Assembly (NCBI GenBank): GCA_022376925.1
Contig: JAIOJX010000025.1
Coordinates: forward strand, 8,153,141-8,217,140
Source: Tragulus kanchil
Lineage: Eukaryota; Chordata; Mammalia; Artiodactyla; Tragulidae
Direction: 5' to 3'
Length of the DNA: 64,000 nt
Shown: piece by piece, positions 34,741 through 46,639 of the stretch
Layout of the letters: the number at the start of each line of letters is the position of its first letter
How positions within the stretch are numbered: the first letter of the stretch is position 1
Made by a program: the position numbers and the translations under genes
The notes under the pieces: model-generated
What the model was told of the DNA's origin: nothing
What the model saw: the letters and a program-made list of their open reading frames with translations, nothing else
Databases searched by the model: none

Positions 34741-37053
34741 TCTTTTCCCCAAGCCATGTGTTACAAATTCTTCATTTTTACTACCTTATTAATTTCTTGG
34801 CTATTCTGTAAGCAGATACCTATCAGCACCTATGATGCTGTCAACTATATAAAAAGAAGAAATAGCATGCAGGCATATGATCTAGTTTAAGCCATACCCA
34901 TGAAGTCACAGTACCATTTTGTAGATTAGAAAACTGAAGATCAGAAAAGTTACTTTGCTAGGTTATGTGGCCTGAACTGCTACTGTAGGTCAGAACAAGG
35001 ATTTAAAACCAGAATAGTCTTACTCCAAAGTCCGTACTCTTACCATTTGCGTTCTTTCTCAAATAATCTGATGTGTAATAGAAGAAGTCATAGATAAGTA
35101 TAATCCCAGGTAAAAGATGAATGCTGTCTTAAGATAGGGGGAATATAAAGAATCTTGAAGAAGAAATACGACTTCAAACTGAATTTTGACAACATGCTTA
35201 AAATGTAGATATGTAAATTTAGGGTTAAGGAGGGTAGGTATGCAGGAAAATTCTGTGAGCATAATTTTGGGTATGTTTTTGGTCACACCCGAGGGCATAT
35301 GGGAGCTTAGTTCCCTGTTAGGAATTGAACTGCTGCGCCTTGTAGGGGAAGTGCAGAGTCTTAATCACTGGGCCATCAGGGAAATCCAGGTTACACATTC
35401 TAAGGAACATTTAATTGGACTTGAACAGAGAAAAATGGTTCAGTACTTTTTAGATATGCATTAGGCAAAATGCTGACAAATAAGAAACATCTTTGTAAAA
35501 TTTAAAAACAAGCATTACAGGGAATTCCCTGGTTGTCCCATGGCTAAGATTCCATGCTCCCAATGCATGGGGCCCGGGTTCAGGCCCTAGTCAGGGAACT
35601 AGATCCCACTTGCAGTAACTAAGAGTTTTTCAGGCCAAAATGAAGACCTGGCAGAGCCAAGTAAATTTAGTTTGAAAGACAAGCATTATAGTTCCTAAGG
35701 GAGAGAAAAAGACAGATTAGAGGCCAATAATTTTTTCTTTTAGAAAAGATTAGAGACAAATGGTCATGCTCTTTTCCTTTTTTTTTTTTTTTAACTAAAA
35801 ACTCATAATGTTTCTCTGTACCTTTCAAATCAAAACCACAAATTTAGCATTAGTTCTAAGGGAAAGGCTATTTGGTAATGTGTCTGTCAACTCAGTTTTC
35901 TTTTCCCCAAGCCATGTGTTACAAATTCTTCATTTTTACTACCTTATTAATTTCTTGGCTATTCTGTAAGCAGATACCTATCAGCACCTATGATGCTGTC
36001 AACTATATAAAAAGAAGAAATAGCATGCAGGCATATGATCTAGTTTAAGCCATACCCATGAAGTCACAGTACCATTTTGTAGATTAGAAAACTGAAGATC
36101 AGAAAAGTTACTTTGCTAGGTTATGTGGCCTGAACTGCTACTGTAGGTCAGAACAAGGATTTAAAACCAGAATAGTCTTACTCCAAAGTCCGTACTCTTA
36201 CCATTTGCTTCTTTCTCAAATAATCTGATGTGTAATAGAAGAAGTCATAGATAAGTATAATCCCAGGTAAAAGATGAATGCTGTCTTAAGATAGGGGGAA
36301 TATAAAGAATCTTGAAGAAGAAATACGACTTCAAACTGAATTTTGACAACATGCTTAAAATGTAGATATGTAAATTTAGGGTTAAGGAGGGTAGGTATGC
36401 AGGAAAATTCTGTGAGCATAATTTTGGGTATGTTTTTGGTCACACCCGAGGGCATATGGGAGCTTAGTTCCCTGTTAGGAATTGAACTGCTGCGCCTTGT
36501 AGGGGAAGTGCAGAGTCTTAATCACTGGGCCATCAGGGAAATCCAGGTTACACATTCTAAGGAACATTTAATTGGACTTGAACAGAGAAAAATGGTTCAG
36601 TACTTTTTAGATATGCATTAGGCAAAATGCTGACAAATAAGAAACATCTTTGTAAAATTTAAAAACAAGCATTACAGGGAATTCCCTGGTTGTCCCATGG
36701 CTAAGATTCCATGCTCCCAATGCATGGGGCCCGGGTTCAGGCCCTAGTCAGGAACTAGCACCCACTTGCAGTAACTAAGAGTTTTTCAGGCCAAAATGAA
36801 GACCTGGCAGAGCCAAGTAAATTTAGTTTGAAAGACAAGCATTATAGTTCCTAAGGGAGAGAAAAAGACAGATTAGAGGCCAATAATTTTTTCTTTTAGA
36901 AAAGATTAGAGACAAATGGTCATGCTCTTTTCCTTTTTTTTTTTTTTTAACTAAAAACTCATAATGTTTCTCTGTACCTTTCAAATCAAAACCACAAATT
37001 TAGCATTAGTTCTAAGGGAAAGGCTATTTGGTAATGTGTCTGTCAACTCAGTT
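34741..37053. repeat. False-duplication pair 14
   Basis: 34741-35898 is repeated at 35899-37053 (offset 1,158). Copies differ by single-base indels ('tttgcgttc' versus 'tttgcttc', 'cagggaacta' versus 'caggaacta'). Confidence 0.97.
35283..35640. mobile_element. Two older tRNA-type (CHR-like) SINE fragments
   Basis: An antisense fragment at ~35,311-35,390 ends 'gggccatcagggaaatcc'. A sense fragment at ~35,520-35,635 starts 'gggaattccctggttgtccc' and carries the 'gttcaggccctagtcaggga' box-B-like region. Both are shorter and older than the ~310-bp family. Duplicated at about 36,468-36,790. Confidence 0.7.
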
Positions 37054-40000
37054 ATACTTGTTTCACTTCTCTAAAGACTTGAGTGTCTCCTCCATCATCA
37101 TCAGTTCAGGCTTTTACCCTTCCAGAGTGGAAGGATTCACACCCACACATTTTTCTGTGTGGGGGCTTTTCCAGCGAGGCCTTTGATGTTCTCAAAGTCT
37201 TGGTGTTTATATTTTTCCGGCTATTTCCATTAAAGAATAGGTCAGTATGTGGCTACATTGATGGGACCTTGTAGAAAATTGAATTCCTAAGCCCCTGGGG
37301 CTTGTCCTTATTACTGTGTAACAGACATCATTATAGAAGCTTGGGGAGAAATCTACAGCAAACATGCTGTGGCAGGCTTTCACTTTTTAACATGTCTGAC
37401 ACATCAGCTGGCTTCTCTGGCTATAGTAGTAATAGGGTCAGTAGTAGACTGCTAACTACCACATGTCACACTCCCTAGTTCCCTCTTGAAGATAAATTTT
37501 ACTATTCAGTAAGAAGCTATTTTAGTTGCTTACAATTGTTTGTGAGTCTGCCTCTTAGACTCAGGAATAACTCAAGTCCCTAAAGCTGCCTTACCAAAGA
37601 GGTTGGTCAGTCAGTTGCATAATTGTTCATCCATCAAAACTGACTTTCAAGGACTCATCTCCTGCAAGAATTTCTTCTTTGTGAGCCTCTCTCACAGCTT
37701 TGTAAAAGATTAATTTGGTCTGGAGCTTGATGCCTGTATGAACAGATCTCTTGTTGATTTCTCTAAAGGCCTCTTTTTTTTTTTTTTTTTCAAAATACAG
37801 TTCTGTAAAGTTAGACTATATTGTTGGTTAAATTCCATACCACATGGAGAGATTTTTTGCTAGGAACTGTTTCCTATGAAAATCCAGATTTCCTCAGGCT
37901 GATCATTCTTAGTCTTTATTGGATCTTTGGTCCTCCATAATGTGATACTGTTTCTATAAGTCTGTCAGTAAATCACATTTAAGTCTTGTTTGCATGTGGT
38001 AAATTTTAATGATGGTCATAACTTTTCGGAATGGAAGAATTCTTTATTTGATACTTTTAATTTTGCAGTGTTTTCAAACTCATATTTTATTGAGTCACAT
38101 TTTGCTGATTAGAACTTTGACATTTAGTAAAGGTTGACTTGCTCAAGATGACATTCTTAAATTAGTGGTAAAGTTAGAGTAAAAACTCAGGATTTCCTTG
38201 TCTCTAATTTCACGTTTCTCTTGTTAAACAGTGATGCCAAATTCAAAATCCATTATGCCCCATAGAGAAAAGTGAATTAAACTCTGCCAATTTCCATCTC
38301 ACTTATTCTCAGTGATACATCATTCACCATCCTCCTTCACGTAAGCAACACCTTGTCTAAGCAGCTTTAGGATTTCTAAGAGTTTAGTGCAGCTGAATTC
38401 ATATAGTAGCTATAAAAGCTGGGTTTTGTTCATATTTTTTAATCTCTTTCTGGGGTCTTCTAAAAGCACTAAAGTCAAAGAAAAAAAAAAAAAAAGCACT
38501 ACAGCATTTGATGTTTTCTGACACTTCTCCCATATCTGAAGTAAGAAAACGATTGTCTCCAGTATGGATTTACACTGCCTTGACCTTTTAGGAGTGCAGT
38601 ATCCAAGGCTGGTATGAAGGTATCACACACAAGGCAACTGCATTTGTCAACCAAGAGACAGCTCACCACTTAAATGCAATGAGGGAGGAGTATCATCAAA
38701 ACCTTTTTTTGAAATACACTTTTTGTGTAAATATCTGACACCTATGACAAGTCACACAACAGTTACTCGAGGTCAAACATGGTAATCTTCTGATGGAAAG
38801 AGTAACAGATCTGTAAGGACTTTGTGAGCCTCTCTCACAGCTTTGTAAAAGATTAATTTGGTCTGGAGCTTGATGCCTGTATGAACAGATCTCTTGTTGA
38901 TTTCTCTAAAGGCCTCTTTTTTTTTTTCAAAATACAGTTCTGTAAAGTTAGACTATATTGTTGGTTAAATTCCATACCACATGGAGAGATTTTTTGCTAG
39001 GAACTGTTTCCTATGAAAATCCAGATTTCCTCAGGCTGATCATTCTTAGTCTTTATTGGATCTTTGGTCCTCCATAATGTGATACTGTTTCTATAAGTCT
39101 GTCAGTAAATCACATTTAAGTCTTGTTTGCATGTGGTAAATTTTAATGATGGTCATAACTTTTCGGAATGGAAGAATTCTTTATTTGATACTTTTAATTT
39201 TGCAGTGTTTTCAAACTCATATTTTATTGAGTCACATTTTGCTGATTAGAACTTTGACATTTAGTAAAGGTTGACTTGCTCAAGATGACATTCTTAAATT
39301 AGTGGTAAAGTTAGAGTAAAAACTCAGGATTTCCTTGTCTCTAATTTCACGTTTCTCTTGTTAAACAGTGATGCCAAATTCAAAATCCATTATGCCCCAT
39401 AGAGAAAAGTGAATTAAACTCTGCCAATTTCCATCTCACTTATTCTCAGTGATACATCATTCACCATCCTCCTTCACGTAAGCAACACCTTGTCTAAGCA
39501 GCTTTAGGATTTCTAAGAGTTTAGTGCAGCTGAATTCATATAGTAGCTATAAAAGCTGGGTTTTGTTCATATTTTTTAATCTCTTTCTGGGGTCTTCTAA
39601 AAGCACTAAAGTCAAAGAAAAAAAAAAAAAAAGCACTACAGCATTTGATGTTTTCTGACACTTCTCCCATATCTGAAGTAAGAAAACGATTGTCTCCAGT
39701 ATGGATTTACACTGCCTTGACCTTTTAGGAGTGCAGTATCCAAGGCTGGTATGAAGGTATCACACACAAGGCAACTGCATTTGTCAACCAAGAGACAGCT
39801 CACCACTTAAATGCAATGAGGGAGGAGTATCTTCAAAACCTTTTTTTGAAATACACTTTTTGTGTAAATATCTGACACCTATGACAAGTCACACAACAGT
39901 TACTCGAGGTCAAACATGGTAATCTTCTGATGGAAAGAGTAACAGATCTGTAAGGCACCTCAAGTTCATAAAAGCATTTTCATATCCATTTATCGCATTT

Positions 40001-40260
40001 TACAGCAAAAAAGTGAAGACATTTTCTGACTGTGCGTATTTCATGAAGACCTTTATTTTCTTTATATGTTAAGAACTAAGCCTTGCAACTTATTAATGCA
40101 TGTTAGCTTTCTGCTCTGCCAAGATAAATGCCTTCATTAAAATCATTGTAAAAATAAAGTTATTATTTATGTTTAAGTTCTCTGTTAATCATTGGTTCTT
40201 TCCTCTTGTATGGAAGCTTTGGATGCATCATCGACAGTCCATTGTTCCATGATTCCTAAT
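37054..40260. other. Non-coding flank
   Basis: No gene recognised on either strand. Contains duplication pair 15, poly(T) near 37,770 and poly(A) near 38,480. A MIR-like tail may be present near 38,130-38,200. Confidence 0.45.
37677..39955. repeat. False-duplication pair 15
   Basis: 37677-38819 is repeated at 38820-39955, directly abutting. The internal poly(T) run differs clearly in length (about 20 versus about 12), with one substitution near 38,695 versus 39,832. Confidence 0.97.
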
Positions 40261-40261
40261 G

Positions 40262-40610
40262 TTGAAAGATAAACTGAGGCAGAGCAAAACTTTTTGAATT
40301 AGGCATCATCCAGTTTAACAGACAGAAGGGAACTCTAGGGAGCTGTACAAAATGAAAGACTTTTATAGCCAAAGGGGAATGGGAATAAGGAAGTTATACT
40401 AAGCAAAAAAGTGAATTGGTTATTGCAAGGTTACTTTCGTTTAGGGGATAGCAGGAGTCTATCAAGCAGATTACCTAACTAACGCTGATTAGGCAGTTGC
40501 TGATTGGAGTTTCTGGGAAAACTAAAACTAATTTAGGTCTTGGTTTACTGATGTGGGACTTAGCATAAGTGATTCCATTTTGGGCCTGTTGTCTTTAACA
40601 CTAATATATT
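40262..40610. mobile_element. Probable old LTR-type fragment
   Basis: Phrases such as 'gaattggttattgcaaggtt' and 'cttagcataagtgattccat' followed by 'tttgggcctgttgtc' are reminiscent of an ancient mammalian LTR. No coding part or paired LTR was seen. Family not named. Confidence 0.4.
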
Positions 40611-40639
40611 TTTTAAAGGTAGCCTGATTTTTTGTTTAA

Positions 40640-41130
40640 AAATTATAACAAAGTCTAATTACAAAATAGCACATATTCATTACAGAAAGTTTGGAAAATA
40701 CAGAAAAGTGAAAAAGATAAATATCAACTATAAGCCTTCCAGGTAGATGTAACTATTGTTATCTCATGTAGTATTTTTCTTGATCCAGCCTTTTTTTTGT
40801 GGTATGGTTTTACATGCTTTTTTCTCTTAGTCATGTGTTATAAATATCTCACATATTAAGTATTCTAAAATACTATATTTTTTTGGTTTCTATTTTTTTT
40901 ATTTAAAATACTATTTTTAATGGTTGCATAGAATTGTTGTGTGGCTATATTCTGTTAATTACATTAATTATAGTCATTCACAATTATGAATAGTACTATA
41001 TTTGATATTTTTAAAATTTATTGCACATAAATATTGTGCAAATTTCTGATTATCCTTTTAGGATAATACCCTAGAATTGGAATTATTGGATCAAAGTCTG
41101 TGAATCTTTTAAGGCTTTTGGTATTATTCA
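40640..41130. mobile_element. Old LINE-derived fragment
   Basis: 'agaaagtttggaaaatacag', 'aatggttgcatagaattgtt' and 'ggaattattggatcaaag' follow the order of an ancient L1M-type 3' segment. Highly decayed. Confidence 0.5.
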
Positions 41131-41279
41131 TTAAATTCTCAATAACTTACCACTCCTTATCAGTGTATAAGCCAATATTTCTGTACCAGTTGCATAGTTT
41201 CCATATTATCAAATAGGGGTGGAGCAAGAGGGAGAAAGGATCAGAAATGGTGAAATGTGTACCAGTTGATGGTTATAGT

Positions 41280-41410
41280 ACTACACTCAGTTCCATGTTT
41301 GGACTTGGGAATCAGGTGGACCTGAGTGCCAGTCCACTTTATCACTCACTGGCTGTGTGAACAAATTATTCTCCCTGAGCCTGTTTTTTCATTTCTAAAA
41401 TGACAATATG
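41280..41410 (-). mobile_element. MIR SINE
   Basis: 'cactcactggctgtgtgaac' followed by 'ctccctgagcctgttttttc' is the reverse-orientation MIR core. Confidence 0.7.
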
Positions 41411-44269
41411 GACTTCAGTGGAGTTTTGCGCGAATGACAAAATAGCACAAATGAAAGTGTACAACGATAATCTGATAACTTTGAATGGATAAGTAATCCC
41501 ATGACTTGTTTCTGATATGCTACACCCTCTCCCTTTTCTACTAAGATATATTTGTTTAGCGATGCCATTTGCTTTGCAAGCTGTTTTGATATCATTCAGG
41601 TTTACCTATTGGCCTGATATGAAGGTTGAAAATGAAACAGGTGAAGATTTTCACAAAGTCAGCATTGCCTGTATTAAACTCAGGTACCAAGTCTAACTAA
41701 GGAAAGCATTCCATAAGGTTACTAGAGGTAAAGTATCATGGAGATATTGTTCCATGATATGTATCAGTCCCATCTAAGGAGACCTCTCTTCACTGTAGAG
41801 GAGGAATGGTCATTTTCCCTTTATCCTTCTAGGTGCTCAGCTGAGACTCTTCTCTCACCCCCACACGCATTGCACCCCTCCACCCCCTCTCCAACACCTC
41901 TCCTGTTCATCTGTAGTAAGATACAGATAAACAGGAGAAGAAATAAACAATTTTTAAGTATATACATATATACGTACAGGAGCCCTGTTAAGATTTGAGA
42001 CTCAAGAGACAGCCAGATGATTGAGATTTAGAGACCATCGTAAGATAAGGAATCAGATAGGGATCTGGGGCTTCAAAGGGGTGAAGGTGTTTCGTGGAGA
42101 AATGTTGGGTAAGCAAAAATGCTCTCCCATGCAGATAAGTCACTCAAATTAAAAAATTATCTTTGGGAGTTGCTTTCTTCCTGGTACAGCCCCCTCTCAG
42201 AAATAAATTTCCTTTATAAGTATAGATTTCTCTTACAAAAGGGTAACTTCTACTCTGTTTTCAGAGATGCTCCTGTGTCTGCAGTTTCTCAAAATAATCA
42301 GAAATAATTCTTACAATCAAAAAGACATACTTTGGGGTAACATAATCTAATACTCTTCACCATCAAAATGGACCTATCTAGATCTGAGTCAAAGAACGAC
42401 CTCATGGCTCTAAAACAACTAAAACTCTGAAGGTTAATTTTTAAGAAGTCCTCCAGTGTGCTGAATTATTAATGTGTCTTCTTGGAATGCTGGATTGCAA
42501 ATAATTCTGTCCTCAGTGTTGTGCACGTGGATATTCAGTCTGCAGTGGGCTCGGGAATGTGGAATAATAGCCTGCATGCCAAGTTCTTTTAACATTTCTG
42601 CTCTCCATCTGTGCTTTCTTTAGGCCCATTTCTAGCCAACTTCATTAGTTGTTTTAAAGAGAAAAATAGATTAGAAACAACTGTGAGCATTAAACTGCCT
42701 GCAGAATAAACCATTCTGACAGTTTAAAATGATAAATCATGGGATTTAAATGTAAAATTAGAAAACAAGTATTAAAAAAGTGAAGGAAGTATGGGGACCA
42801 AAGAAAAGCACAGCCTTCAGAAATCTTAGTATGTGATCCAGTAACCCCATGCACCCTAAAAACCCTGTATAACAGCAGAATATGATGACTAATAACAGTG
42901 ATGATCTACCTCTTCAAAAATCGTTGAAGTTATGTTTTGCCTTATTAAAATTTGCTTTGTTTAGGAAGTCAAAATATTTAGGGAAAGTTCCATTACAAGT
43001 GTTCAAGATAAAAACAAATCTGTATTTTAGCAAAAGCAAATGAGAGCATGTAGTCAAAAATAATTATTGTAGAAGACAGCAATGCTAGAGGAGCAATTTG
43101 ACAAACAAATCAATATTCTACCAGGCCTTACTCATGGGAATCCTAGAGAATGGAAGGAGGAACCAGCCTCTGTAAATAAGATGCCACTGTTCCTTCTGTT
43201 GCAGGAAAGCTTCCACACCACCTCGTGGTTACTCAGCTTTTCATACTGTAGAGCTTCTAGAAGGAGATAGGTGGCTGATTTTACTCAAACTTGCCTCATG
43301 CAGCTTTTTAAAATTTATAAATATACGCTTTACTCTTAATTCTCTTCTCTATATTTGACAATATTAAGCAAATAATTCTAGACTACTTACCATATGATAC
43401 AGAGATTCTTGTAGAATTCATTTCACCTCATAGGTCAAACTTGTTTATAGATTAACCCATGTTGATGTCTCTGTGTGCATGTGTACTTGTATGTGTGTAT
43501 ACATATATATTTGGGGGAAAGCAACACCAAAAAGAATACTACAAGGTGAATCCTCACTCAGGTAAGATGCAGTTCCTAAAAGAGTAACTGAAGGTTGGCT
43601 GCTTCATAGACCAGATTGATGGTGAAATGTTTTGAATATGGCAGCTGGTAACATAATAATGCTTAAGAATATTACTTCTTCCATAAGTGAAGAATCATCG
43701 TTTGTTATAAAACCACCTATAAACACGGTAAGAGGCAGCAAAAAAGTACAAAAAAATACTATGTTTTCTGTGTTGATTATATAAAAGACAATAATTTTAT
43801 TATACCTCACATTGTAGATTGTGTAATCCAAGATAATTACATTCTTCTGCTTGAGCATTCTCTCTGGTTGGCTGTGTTGCCTGTGGTGGTTAAAAGTCCA
43901 ACTATTAGAAATACTTTTATGTGGTTATAAATCATTGAAAGTTCTGTTGACATGCTCATATACCACTTAGAAGAATAAATATATGACATCCTAGTATCCC
44001 TTAGATATCAAGATTTTAATTCTGTGCTAAAGTAGTTTTGCAAGGAAGTGGAACACTAAGAAACTTAATCTTATTAGGCATTTAGGGATGATTTAAATTA
44101 CATGGTATTATTTCTTAGGGAATACATAATTCAGTGTCACAACACAGTAGTGAGTATAGGGCCACATAAGGGTCTCAGATGGCTAGGGCATGAGAACCTG
44201 AAAAGAGGAAGGACAAGCAACATCCATTGCAGGATCACGTCAATCCAGGCCTACAGAAGCAGCTATGAG
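41411..44269. other. Non-coding sequence, nothing recognised
   Basis: Short open frames here lack codon structure or family similarity. No duplication of the 1.1-kb type falls in this stretch, which lies in the longest unduplicated interval (39,956-46,639). Confidence 0.45.
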
Positions 44270-45214
44270 ATTCTGAAGTACTTTGTTTCTTTCATTTCTT
44301 TTTATTTCTGCTCTGATCTTTATGATTTCTCTTCTTCTGCTAATTTTGGGGTGTGTTTGTTGTTCTTTCTCCAGTTGTTTTAAGTGTAGAGTTAGGTCGT
44401 CTGTTTGATATTTTTCTTGTTTCTTGAGGCAGGATTGTATCGCTATAAACTTCCCTCTTAGAACTGCTTTTGCAGTACCCCATAGGTTTTGTACTATCAT
44501 GCGTTCATTGTCATTTTCTTCTAGGAATTTGCTTATTTCTCCTTTGATTTGTTCGGTAATCAGTTTGTTTTTTAGGTATGTGTTGTTTAATCTCCATATG
44601 TTTGTGTTTTTAGCCATTTTTTCCCTGTAGTTGATCTCTCGTCTCATTGCATTGTGGTCAGAGAAGGTGGTTGATATAATTTCAGTTTTCTTGAATTGAC
44701 TGAGGTTTGATTTGTAGCCCAAGATGTGGTCTATCCTGGAGAATGTTCCATGAGCATTTGAGAAGAAAGTGTATTCTTCTGCTTTTGGATGGAAGGTCCT
44801 AAAGATATCCATGAGGTCCATCTCTTCTAGTGTGTCATTTAAGGCTTGTGTTTCTTTATTAATTTACTGTTTTGATGATCTGTCCATTGGTGTGAGACGA
44901 ATGTTAAAGTCTCCTACTATCACTGTGTTATTGCTAATTTCTCCTTTTATGTCTGAAAGCATTTGTCTTATGTATTGAGGTGTGCCTGTGTTGGATGCAT
45001 AGATATTCATGTTTGTTATGTCTTCCTCTTGTATAGATCCCTTGATCATTATGTAGTGTCCTGCCTTGTCTCTTATAATCTTCTTTATTTTAAGGTCTGT
45101 TTTGTCTAATTTGAACTTTCTTTTGATTTCCATTTGCATGGAATATCTTTTTCCATCCTCTCATTTTATCAGTCTGTGAGTGTCTCTAGGTCTGAAGTGA
45201 GTTTCTTGTAGGGA

Positions 45215-45249
<35 letters not shown>

Positions 45250-45358
45250 TATACGGGTCTTGTTTTTGTATCCATGCATCCAATCTGTGTCTTTTGGTTG
45301 GAGCATTTAGTCCATTTACATTTAAAGTAATTATTGATATAAATGATCCTATTGTCAT
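44270..45358 (-). pseudogene. L1 ORF2 endonuclease domain, broken
   Basis: Minus-strand frames begin 'SIITLNVNGLNAPTKRHRL', the N-terminal APE-type endonuclease strand. They continue through 45139-44864, and 44821-44240 has 'RIDHILG' and the catalytic 'SDHNA' motif. At least two frameshifts or stops separate the pieces. Near 45,217-45,254 an (AT)n tract encodes an alternating Tyr-Ile run within the domain. The frame is lost after the endonuclease linker, at the truncation point. Confidence 0.85.
45217..45254. repeat. (AT)n microsatellite inside L1 ORF2
   Basis: Alternating AT with one 'gt' interruption, replacing normal endonuclease codons in the L1 copy. Confidence 0.93.
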
Positions 45359-45432
45359 CTTAGATGTTATGATGGCTTTGCGTTATAGATCCTCTTCTTC
45401 TTCTCTTATACTCGTTGTCTATAGAAGTCCCT

Positions 45433-46600
45433 TTAACACTTGTTGTAAGGCTGGTTTGGGGTACAGAATTCTCTTTGTTTTTGCTTATCTGTAAAGCTTT
45501 TGATTTCTCCATGAATTTTGAATGAGATCCTTGAAGGGTAGGGTATTCTTGCTTGCAGATCATTCCGTTTCAGCACTTTAAATGTGTCTTGCCATTCCCT
45601 TCTGGCCTGCAGAGTTTCTGTTGAAAGATCAGCTGTTAAACATATGGGGTTACCCTTGTATGTCACCAGTTGCTTTTCTCTTGCTGCTTTTAGAACTCTG
45701 ACTTTGTGTTTAATTTGTGTTAGCTTCATTAATATGTGTCTTGGTGTGTTTCTTCTCAGGTTTATTCTTTATGGTACTCTTTGCATTTCTTGGACTTGAT
45801 TGACTATTTCTTTTCCCATGTAGGGGAAATTTTCAACTATAATCTCTTCAAAATTTTTTTCATATCCTCTTTTTTTTCTTCTTCTTCTGGAACCCCGAAT
45901 AATTTGAACACTGGTGCATTTGATATTATCCCAGAGGTCTCTGAGACTATCCTCTGCTTTTTTCAGTCTTTAAACTTGATTCTGTTCTTTAGCAGTTACT
46001 TCCACCATTCTGTCTTCCAGCTCACTTATCTGGTCTTCTGCCTCAGATACTCTGCTCTTGATTCCTTCTATAGTTTTTTTTTTTTTTTGGAGGGGGGTAG
46101 GTTGGGGAGGGAGGGGAGGGTGGGCCACTTCTATTGGTCTTTCATTTCTCTATTTTCATCCATCTTTGTTCTTTGGCCCACGTGGGCCTCCCATCGTGGT
46201 GGCCTCTGTTGTCACAGAGCACCGGCTCTGGGCTCATGCGTTCCAGAGCTCCGGCTCGGTAATTGGACACATCAGTCCAGCCGCTCGGCAGCACATGGAA
46301 TCTTCCCAGGCCAGGGATTGAACCAGCACCCCTTGCACTGCAAGGCGGTGTCCTTACCCACTGGACCACCAGGGAAGCTCCTATAGTATTTTTAAGTTCA
46401 GCAATTGAGTTGTTTGTCTCTGTTTGTTCTTTTTTAAGTTCTCATATTTCTTTATTCAGTGTGTTAGTTGCTTCTTGCAATTTCTCTAAAATTCTGTTTT
46501 CGGAGTATTTGATCATCATTGCTATCATTCTTCTGAACTCTCAGAAAGTTTGTCTAATTCCTCTTTGTTTATTTGAACTTGTGTGTTTGTAGATTGTTCC
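45433..46600 (-). pseudogene. L1 ORF1 remnant interrupted by a SINE
   Basis: 45729-45433 encodes the ORF1 C-terminal domain (RNA-binding part; phrases 'ARREWQDTFKVL' and 'RISFKIHGEIK'). Further ORF1 text lies at 45,840-46,080 and 46,380-46,600 on either side of a SINE. ORF1 normally packages L1 RNA. This copy is non-functional. Confidence 0.8.
46080..46379 (-). mobile_element. CHR-like SINE inside L1 ORF1
   Basis: Antisense copy with poly(T) and the C-rich 3' segment on the left and head 'ggaccaccagggaagc' on the right. Flanking 'ctatagt' repeats suggest the target-site duplication. Confidence 0.92.
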
Positions 46601-46639
46601 TTCACTTGTACAGTATTTCTCTGCTGTTTCATTATTATT

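Larger units (their letters stand above)
32774..35028. repeat. False-duplication pair 13
   Basis: 32774-33898 is repeated at 33899-35028 (offset 1,125), directly abutting. Only isolated differences were seen, such as 'gtatgcagg' versus 'gtatacagg'. Confidence 0.97.
32963..35310 (+). repeat. 186-bp diverged duplication, outer span
   Basis: 32963-33148 (and its pair-13 copy 34088-34273) aligns without gaps to 35125-35310 with 5 substitutions in 186 bases (about 97% identity). Both copies begin at 'tgtcttaag' and end at 'gggagcttag'. One is followed by a sense Bov-tA, the other by an antisense tRNA-type SINE. Unlike the 1.1-kb pairs, the flanks do not match. It may be genuine or an unresolved haplotype. 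Confidence 0.85.

Noticed and set aside
43604..43858. Minus-strand 84-codon hydrophobic open frame as a small membrane protein
   Set aside because: Composition follows the local A/T richness. No conserved motif, no plausible promoter and no splice structure were seen.
44240..44821. 193-codon open frame as a host gene
   Set aside because: It carries the L1 endonuclease motif (SDHNA) and L1 linker sequence, so it is part of a dead LINE.
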